From Citrus sinensis (taxonomy: Eukaryota > Streptophyta > Magnoliopsida > Sapindales > Rutaceae): 64,000 nucleotides of DNA. This document shows, piece after piece, positions 57,503-64,000 of this stretch; the first letter of the stretch is position 1; each line of letters starts with the position of its first letter. The DNA lies in contig NC_068559.1 of NCBI RefSeq assembly GCF_022201045.2, positions 19,773,501 through 19,837,500 of the forward strand, written 5' to 3'. The position numbers and the translations under genes were made by a program. Below the pieces are notes generated by a model. That model worked only from the letters and a program-made list of their open reading frames with translations. It was not told where the DNA came from and did no database searches.

Positions 57503-58769
57503 GCACCTAGTAGGCTTGGTAAAATCTCGGGTCCGGTCTGGGTTTGGTGCAACCCGGGACAGGACTGAATGACAAAAATTGATGCTCACACCCGGACAAA
57601 ACCCGATTTTTGCATGTGCAGTCCGGGCTTGAGCCCGACATGTCCCGGGTTTGGGTTTTCTAATCCGGGCTTCTAAGCTCGCAAACACTTCTTTCAATTT
57701 TTTTCTTTCATTTTTATCACCTAAATATCAACAAACAATAACACAACATGCATTCCTTGATTAGTGTGGAAACGGAAAAGTGAAGTAGAAGCTTTCATTC
57801 CTTGATTCTAAAATATAATTATAAGATTACAACATTAAACAATAACAGAGTATCTGAACACAACAGCCTAAGTAATTTCAAGTAGGTCTTTGTGTAACTG
57901 TGTTCTGATTGTAAGTCTGTAACAAAATAAAAATGAAGAATTGAAAAAATAAAGTGGCACAGCAATATGGCAAATAGGCAATATGGCATGTCTAAAATCT
58001 AAATGAGTCAAATTAATGGAATTATGGGCACGACCCAGAAAAGAGAGACAAAGAGTATTGATTTTGTGAGTGTGTGTGTTATTATTATTATTATTATACA
58101 GAATACAAAAGGTAAAGCAATTAAGCAAAAGAGAAGCAAAATGATGTAAACTGTAAAGATTATGAATCGGCAAAAATGCAACTGGGAAGACAAAATTTTG
58201 AAGAAAATAAATCAATACCTGGGGCTGGTAGTGGTGGCTGTGATGGCAGAGTGATGGACTAATGGTGGATGAGAAAGTGGCAATGGAGAGTTGGAGACGG
58301 TGACGCTAACGCTGACGGTGCCGGAGGGGGTTGCACGAGCCATGAAGGACTCACGTCACAGCCGAATTGGAGATGGAGCAACCGAGCAAAACCGAGTCAG
58401 CAAACGAGAAGAGATGATGCCGAGGGGCGACGGTGATGGACTGACAATGGGTAGCCTGTGGCAGTGTTGCTGCTTATGCCTTTGGGTTTGGGTAACTGGG
58501 GAATTAGGGATTTTCGGATTTGGGCATTTGCGTTTTGCGGATTTTGATTTTTTGGTTTTATATATATATATATTTATTAAAAAACCAGGTCCAGGTTTTG
58601 GGTTTTTGGTGCTGAACCCGAAACTGTGCCCGAAAATATCCGGGTTTGAAATTCTGAAACCTGGATCCGCTTTTTCAGTATATGCGGTCCGGGTTTTGCC
58701 CGGACCGGATTGGCCGGGTCCGGGCCGGATCCGGTCCGGGCGGATTTTTTTAACACCCCTAGCACCTAG
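57503..58769. mobile_element. Non-autonomous hAT-like element with CCGGG arrays
   Basis: The element is 57511-58761 (1,251 bp) with exact 8-bp flanks GCACCTAG. Ends are TAGGCTTGGTAAAA and, complemented, TAGGGGTGTTAAAA. Subterminal regions are rich in CCGGGTTTGG/CCCGG-type motifs on both sides (57520-57680 and 58600-58745). A plus-strand open frame at about 58291-58785 runs across the right arm and beyond; it lacks any signature and I do not call it a gene. Confidence 0.88.
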
Positions 58770-59161
58770 TAACTTACTTGAATGATTTTTAAATAATTTT
58801 TTTATTAACTATTTGAATTTGAATTTTGGGATATGTATGGACTAAACAACCAGTTCAGGTTTTTTTTTTCTAAAAAAATTAATAACCTTATAGATAGCTT
58901 GAAATAAGTTATTTAATCACATGTGAAGATATGTGGCAAGATATAATAGGCCATAAAGCCTAAAACATACCTGATATGTGATGACATATCTTGTCATTAA
59001 TTTCAACAAGAAATTGTGATTTAGAAATCCAAAAAATCTTGAGTTCTCCCTTGTTATCAATAATGTGCGAGCAATATTAAAAAAATAAAAGATAAAAATA
59101 AGAAGATATGGGTGAGAATAGATTAGGTTATATCATATTTGTGGAAAACCAATTCAATTCA

Positions 59162-59980
59162 CTATTGATTAGGGATGACAATGGGGCAGATATGACTTAG
59201 ATTTACTTTACTTCAGATCTACATTCATAAAAAAGATCAAGATTCTATATGTTCTAGATCCATCACGGACCCATATTTTTTGCTTCATATACATATTAGA
59301 AAAAGGAATAAATATTTATATCTACTCTAAATCTAGAAAAAACAATTAAAATCCAAAATTGCTATAAATCCGTCATGAATTCTCTCAATAATAAAGGAGC
59401 AATAATCTTTTATAATGAAAATTAAAGTCTAAAATGTATGATAACAATTAAATTATATAATTTGTCTCAAGAATCTAATAAATATTGTAGCTTACGCTTT
59501 TACACCAAAACAAGCAAATAAAAGAGATAATAACATATCCTTCAAAAGTAACTGCAAGAATAAAATCAATATGATATTCTACTATCTTCATCATCTTGAT
59601 ATCCACGGCACACCCATCATAATTTGTATAACATTAGATAATGATATTGCATATGCATGCTTAAAGGCTGGCTAACCTTAATTATTTTTGTCCCATTATC
59701 ATTTAAATTTACAAAACTATTATTTAAGCTTTAAGATTTTTAGTACATGGTAAATACTACTAATATGCTATGAATGAAATTTGTTATCATTTATAATTAC
59801 ACAATTGCTAATATTTTTTTAAAAATAAAATTAAAAGATAGGTGGATATGAATTTAGATTTAGCTATTAAGATAGATCTGGACCTACTTCAAATTCATCT
59901 TAAATTCCCACGTCAATATCCAAATCCAATCTAAATCTATTTTAAGCCGACCCAAATCCATTCCCATCCCTACGTATTGA
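59162..59980. mobile_element. Non-autonomous hAT-like element with AGATCTA-type arrays
   Basis: The element is 59170-59972 (803 bp). Ends are TAGGGATGACAATGG and, complemented, TAGGGATGGGAATGG. Flanks CTATTGAT and CGTATTGAT share TATTGAT, with one base inserted on the right. Subterminal regions contain many GATCTA, AAATCTA and GACC motifs. No coding capacity. Confidence 0.75.
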
Positions 59981-60012
59981 TTGAGTTGGGAAATAAAATT
60001 AGCTTAATACAA

Positions 60013-60202
60013 TCTAAATTAATCAGACCCTTAAGTCATGGAATTAATAAAAAAATATACATCATGAATTTCACTCCCACAACTATAAAGAGACGAATCC
60101 TCTAAATTAATCAAACCCTTAAATTATTGGATTAATAAAAAAATGAAAATAAATATATATTTATCATGAATTTTACTCCTACAACTATAAAGAGATGAAT
60201 CC
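60013..60202. repeat. Tandem duplication, period 88 bp
   Basis: TCTAAATTAATCA at 60013 recurs at 60101. Copies stay alike through CTTAA, ATTAATAAAAAAAT, ATCATGAATTT, ACTATAAAGAGA and GAATCC. The second copy has about a dozen extra bases. Confidence 0.85.
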
Positions 60203-60998
60203 TTTATTTTCTTACTTAGGAGAGAAGTGTCAATCAACTGAATCAATAAATTATTAACAAAAAAGAAACACTCTCATTTAAGCTTTAAATTATTAAAGTC
60301 ATATTTCAACATTAACAAGAGATAGATGGTAGAATCATTAAGCACATTTGTCACCTAACTACCAACGATATTATGAGTAGAATAGAATCAAATAAAGAAC
60401 ACATTTTGATCATTTTTCCATTAAAATGCGATTATTTATTTTAAACTATGAATGGTAATTGCTCTCAATCAAGGAGAAAGCCACGGGTGATGGATTTCAA
60501 ATAATACAACAATTAAAACAAAATCAATACGTTTTTTATTTTATTTTATATACATTTCAAAATCCACCCATCTCAAAATCCGTGATAATGACGATGATTA
60601 AAATAAAATAACATCAAAACATTTGTGAAGCATTTTAAGCTTTGAAATGTGCTTGTGGCTGCCCCCAAACGGGGAGCCTAAATACACGATGTAATCAATT
60701 TTATCCTATGGAATGATTATAATAAACTGATAGAAATGTTAATTAATTTTTTTTTGCAAAACATAATTTGAACCAATCGTTTTCAATCAAGTACATGCGG
60801 AAAACGTGCAGTCGTGTACCCGTCACTCAATGGTCTCCCTCAACTGTCAAAAGCATCGTGGCAGCACCTGGTTTGTCCATTCCATGCAACCTAATTTCCC
60901 AACCACCACCCTACCAGTGCATTTGTATATTTTGGTTAGTTCATGGTTCATAAAATAAATAAATAAAAAAAAAACAAAAAAGGAATTTAGTGGAGGGC
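60203..60998. other. Intergenic, RHM upstream region
   Basis: AT-rich, no gene seen. Base composition becomes less skewed from about 60770 on, as expected for a promoter. Confidence 0.5.
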
Positions 60999-61001
60999 AT
61001 A

Positions 61002-61009
61002 TTTATAAA
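61002..61009 (+). promoter_or_regulatory. TATA box of the rhamnose synthase gene
   Basis: TTTATAAATAGG at 61002-61013 is a near-perfect TATA element. It precedes a CT-rich leader (61030-61140) by about 30 bases, so transcription probably starts near 61035. Confidence 0.6.
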
Positions 61010-61206
61010 TAGGCCAAATGCTCTTTAACGTTCCCTCCACACAGACAGATCACCCCTTGTCAGTCGTCTCTGTACTCTCTCAAGGCTCAAGTCTCTACTA
61101 CTCTTTCTCTGTTTCTCAGCTCTGTCTGAGATTTCACAGCTCACCCCATTACCTACCAACAAAACAAATTTCGAAGGAAGCACCAAAAAAACAGAAAAAA
61201 AAAGAC

Positions 61207-62052
61207 GTAAGTTTAATCACTCTCTATTTTTTTTTTTAAAGAGTTGTTCGTAATCATAATGGTAGTTCAAGTAAAGCTTTTTAATTATGTTTTAGCTGTT
61301 GCATTTGCATTACTCTGCTAGATCTTGTGATGATGGAGTGGGGGAACTTATCTGTGCAAGAGGGGTTACTTAAATGATTGTGATCTTGCTATATAATTGT
61401 GTTCTTAATCGCTTTGATGTAGACATGTAGTGTAGTTTCTTTTTTTTTTTAACAGATCTGGTTAGTTCTGTTCTGTTCTGTTCGTTTCTCTGGACAATGT
61501 TACGGGGAAATTTTAGTTTAAGCTTTTGTTTATAAACTGTTAATTGAGTATAATTTTTGTTTGTGCTTCTGGTGTAAGAGTGACGCGGGTGTTTATGATC
61601 GTATTTTTTTTATAATTTTACTACCAAACAGTTAACTTCATTAATGAATTGCTAATGTCACAAGGTTATTTTAGAAATTTTAATATATTCAATATTTTAA
61701 GAATTTTACATGATATAATATTTATAATTTTATCGATTAATCAGTTTAGATATATAAAATAATTAATTAATAAAAATATTATTATTTTTATATAATTAAT
61801 TTTATAATTTTTTTTTTAAATTTGAAGGGCTAAATTACACTTATGTAGTTTAGGGTTAAAGAAGACTTTTTAAAAATTCTGTTAACTTTAGTGGTTTAGT
61901 GTTAAAATGATAAAAGATGAAACTTTAAGTGGGAAAAAGTCTTATCAAAAAAAAAAAAAAAGGGGGGAAAAAGTAATTCTCAGAGAGATTTAAAGCTATA
62001 ATTTAATGATACTTGTTCTTAAGTGAAATCTCCTTGATGTTGGAATGTGTAG
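61207..62052 (+). other. Putative 846-bp 5' UTR intron of the rhamnose synthase gene
   Basis: Donor GAC|GTAAGT at 61207 and acceptor AATGTGTAG at 62052 would leave 14 bases of exon before the ATG at 62067. Leader introns are common in plant nucleotide-sugar genes. The acceptor lacks a strong polypyrimidine tract, so an alternative nearby AG is possible. Confidence 0.5.
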
Positions 62053-62066
62053 AAGTTGTTGTTGGA

Positions 62067-64000
62067 ATGGCTACTGTTTACACGCCGAAGAACATTCTTA
62101 TTACTGGAGCTGCTGGCTTCATTGCATCCCATGTATGCAACCGTCTCATTGGGAACTACCCGGAGTACAAGATTGTTGTTCTTGACAAACTTGATTACTG
62201 TTCAAACCTCAAGAACCTGAACCCCTCGCGATTGTCTCCGAACTTTAAGTTCATCAAGGGAGATGTCGCTAGTGCTGACTTGGTTCACTTCATTCTCCTA
62301 ACCGAAAAGATTGATACCATTATGCACTTTGCTGCTCAGACCCATGTTGACAACTCCTTCGGCAACAGCTTTGAGTTCACTAAGAACAACATTTATGGAA
62401 CACATGTTCTTCTCGAAGCCTGCAAGATCACAGGGCAAATCAAGAGGTTTATCCATGTCAGCACTGATGAGGTTTATGGGGAAACTGACGAGGATGCCGT
62501 GGTGGGGAACCATGAGGCTTCTCAGCTTTTGCCGACAAACCCTTATTCTGCCACAAAAGCTGGGGCCGAGATGCTTGTCATGGCCTACGGGCGTTCGTAT
62601 GGCTTGCCTGTGATTACTACTAGAGGAAACAATGTGTATGGGCCCAATCAATTTCCTGAAAAGCTGATTCCAAAATTCATCCTCTTGGCTATGAAAGGAA
62701 AGCCTCTTCCTATTCATGGGGATGGATCAAATGTGAGGAGTTATCTCTACTGTGAGGATGTTGCTGAGGCATTTGATACTATTCTCCACAAAGGAGAAGT
62801 AGGCCATGTGTACAATATTGGGACGAAGAAAGAAAGGAGAGTGATTGATGTGGCCACAGACATCTGCAAACTTTTCTCTTTGAACCCAGATATTCAGATT
62901 AAGTTTGTGGAGAATAGGCCATTTAATGACCAGAGGTATTTCTTGGATGTTCAAAAGCTGAAACAATTAGGTTGGTATGAGCGGGTTACTTGGGAAGAGG
63001 GTCTGCAAAAGACAATGAAATGGTACATCAGCAATCCTGATTGGTGGGGTGATGTTAGTGGTGCTCTTCTCCCTCATCCAAGAACGTCGATGGCACCTGC
63101 AATTGAAGGGAAAGTTGATGGACATGATACTACTTTCATGCTCAAGATAAATAATTCTAGCCAGAGCCGAATGGTGGTTAGAGCTTCCAAGAGCAATTCC
63201 TCTAGACAGAAGCCATCCCTGAAGTTCTTGATTTATGGGAGAACGGGGTGGATAGGGGGCCTTCTTTTGAAGATTTGTGAAAAGCAAGGGATACCCTTCG
63301 AGTATGGAAAGGGACGCTTAGAGAACAGGTCACAACTCTTGGCCGATATTCAAAATGTGAACCCAACTCATGTCTTCAATGCGGCTGGAGTGACTGGAAG
63401 ACCCAATGTGGATTGGTGTGAAACTCATAAGCCTGAGACAATTCGCACCAATGTTGTAGGCACATTGACCTTGGCAGATGTCTGCAGAGAGAATGGCCTA
63501 CTTATGATGAATTACGCTACTGGTTGTATTTTCGAATATGATGCTAAGCATCCAGAGGGTACGGGAATTGGGTTCAAGGAGGAAGACAAACCCAATTTCA
63601 CTGGCTCTTTCTATTCTAAAACCAAAGCCACGGTAACGTCATCTACTCCTCTTTATAATTTCTCTTAATTAATTTCACAACTGACTGAGTGTTGTTCATT
63701 TTTTGTTAAATTTATTGTGCTAGGTTGAAGAGCTTTTGAAAGAATATGATAATGTTTGTACCCTCAGAGTCCGAATGCCTATTTCGTCTGATCTCAACAA
63801 TCCCCGTAACTTTATCACAAAGATTTCACGGTATAACAAAGTGGTGAACATTCCTAATAGCATGACTATCTTGGATGAGCTTCTACCAATTTCAGTTGAG
63901 ATGGCGAAAAGGAATTTGAGTGGTATATGGAACTTCACAAACCCTGGTGTTGTGAGTCACAATGAGATTCTAGAGATGTACAAGGCCTACATAGACCCTG
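62067..64000 (+). CDS. RHM1-like: UDP-rhamnose synthase (bifunctional/trifunctional RHM), 3' end outside the window
   Basis: Exons 62067-63632 and 63724 to the window edge give 614 visible residues of about 670. The Met at 62067 (MATVYTPKNILITGAAGFIASH) matches the family start; the frame upstream to a TTG is 5' leader or intron. The N-terminal half is a UDP-glucose 4,6-dehydratase: NAD-binding GAAGFIA (14-20), STDEVYG, YSATK (Tyr160, Lys164). The C-terminal half is the 3,5-epimerase/4-keto-reductase: GRTGWIGG (391-398), TGCIFEYD, YSKTK (Tyr516, Lys520). Together they make UDP-L-rhamnose from UDP-glucose in the cytosol, for pectin rhamnogalacturonan and flavonoid glycosides. All motifs are intact. 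Which paralogue (RHM1, 2 or 3) it is cannot be settled here. Confidence 0.95.

Noticed and set aside
58291-58785. 164-codon plus-strand open frame
   Set aside because: Lies across the right arm of a hAT-like element and past its end; composition follows the CCGGG motif array and no domain or start context supports it.
1-64000. tRNA, rRNA, CRISPR or bacterial-type defence genes
   Set aside because: Scanned by eye for clover-leaf A/B box pairs, rRNA cores and regular spacer arrays; none found. The short tandem repeats present are microsatellites or local duplications.

Overview
This is a window of a eudicot nuclear genome. It is AT-rich, its genes carry GT-AG introns, every recognisable protein is of plant type, and much of it is transposon debris. 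The style of the proteins and of the small transposons reminds me of a woody dicot such as Citrus, but I cannot prove the species from the sequence.

Layout. 1-2.2 kb: the 3' half of a group D MAP kinase (+). 2.2-9.0 kb: intergenic DNA with a Mutator-like foldback element, a hAT-like element and a four-copy CATGGGG repeat. 9.0-9.4 kb: a PAR1/PAR2-type atypical HLH regulator (+). 9.4-13.8 kb: intergenic DNA with two small non-autonomous elements. 14.1-14.9 kb: a PMD-type organelle division coiled-coil protein (+). 17.2-18.2 kb: an acidic protein with a short conserved C-terminal exon (-). 19.0-19.5 kb: a secreted S1-like protein (-). About 20.9-30.4 kb: a decayed Mutator-like element with a FAR1-type transposase (-) and a convergent accessory frame (+). 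The transposase is split by a complete but dead 3.8-kb hAT transposon. 30.9-32.2 kb: a ribosomal L1-domain nucleolar protein (+). 34.5-36.6 kb: a plastid HAD phosphatase of the PGPP1 type (+). 37.3-38.8 kb: a CYP716-type P450 (-). 38.8-44.0 kb: intergenic DNA with three small elements. 44.0-45.3 kb: an epidermal PDF1-type proline-rich protein (+). 47.8-48.9 kb: a membrane-anchored alpha/beta hydrolase (-). 51.4-52.4 kb: a protein with a MuDR-type DNA-binding domain and no catalytic domain (-). A 1.7-kb foldback element lies between these two. 53.7-61.0 kb: repeat-rich DNA with three hAT-like elements. 62.1 kb to the end: a rhamnose synthase, RHM (+), cut by the window edge.

The genes are ordinary single-copy plant genes with no operon-like logic. 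I saw no CRISPR array, no bacterial-type system and no rRNA or tRNA gene. The most informative structure is in the mobile DNA: a dated nesting event (a hAT in a FAR1/MULE gene with an exact 8-bp target duplication), and a group of six hAT-like elements that share a short terminus near TAGRGNTGGYAA but each carry a different subterminal motif array. Two neighbouring genes (hydrolase and MuDR-like) also share similar non-coding first exons placed just before the first splice donor.
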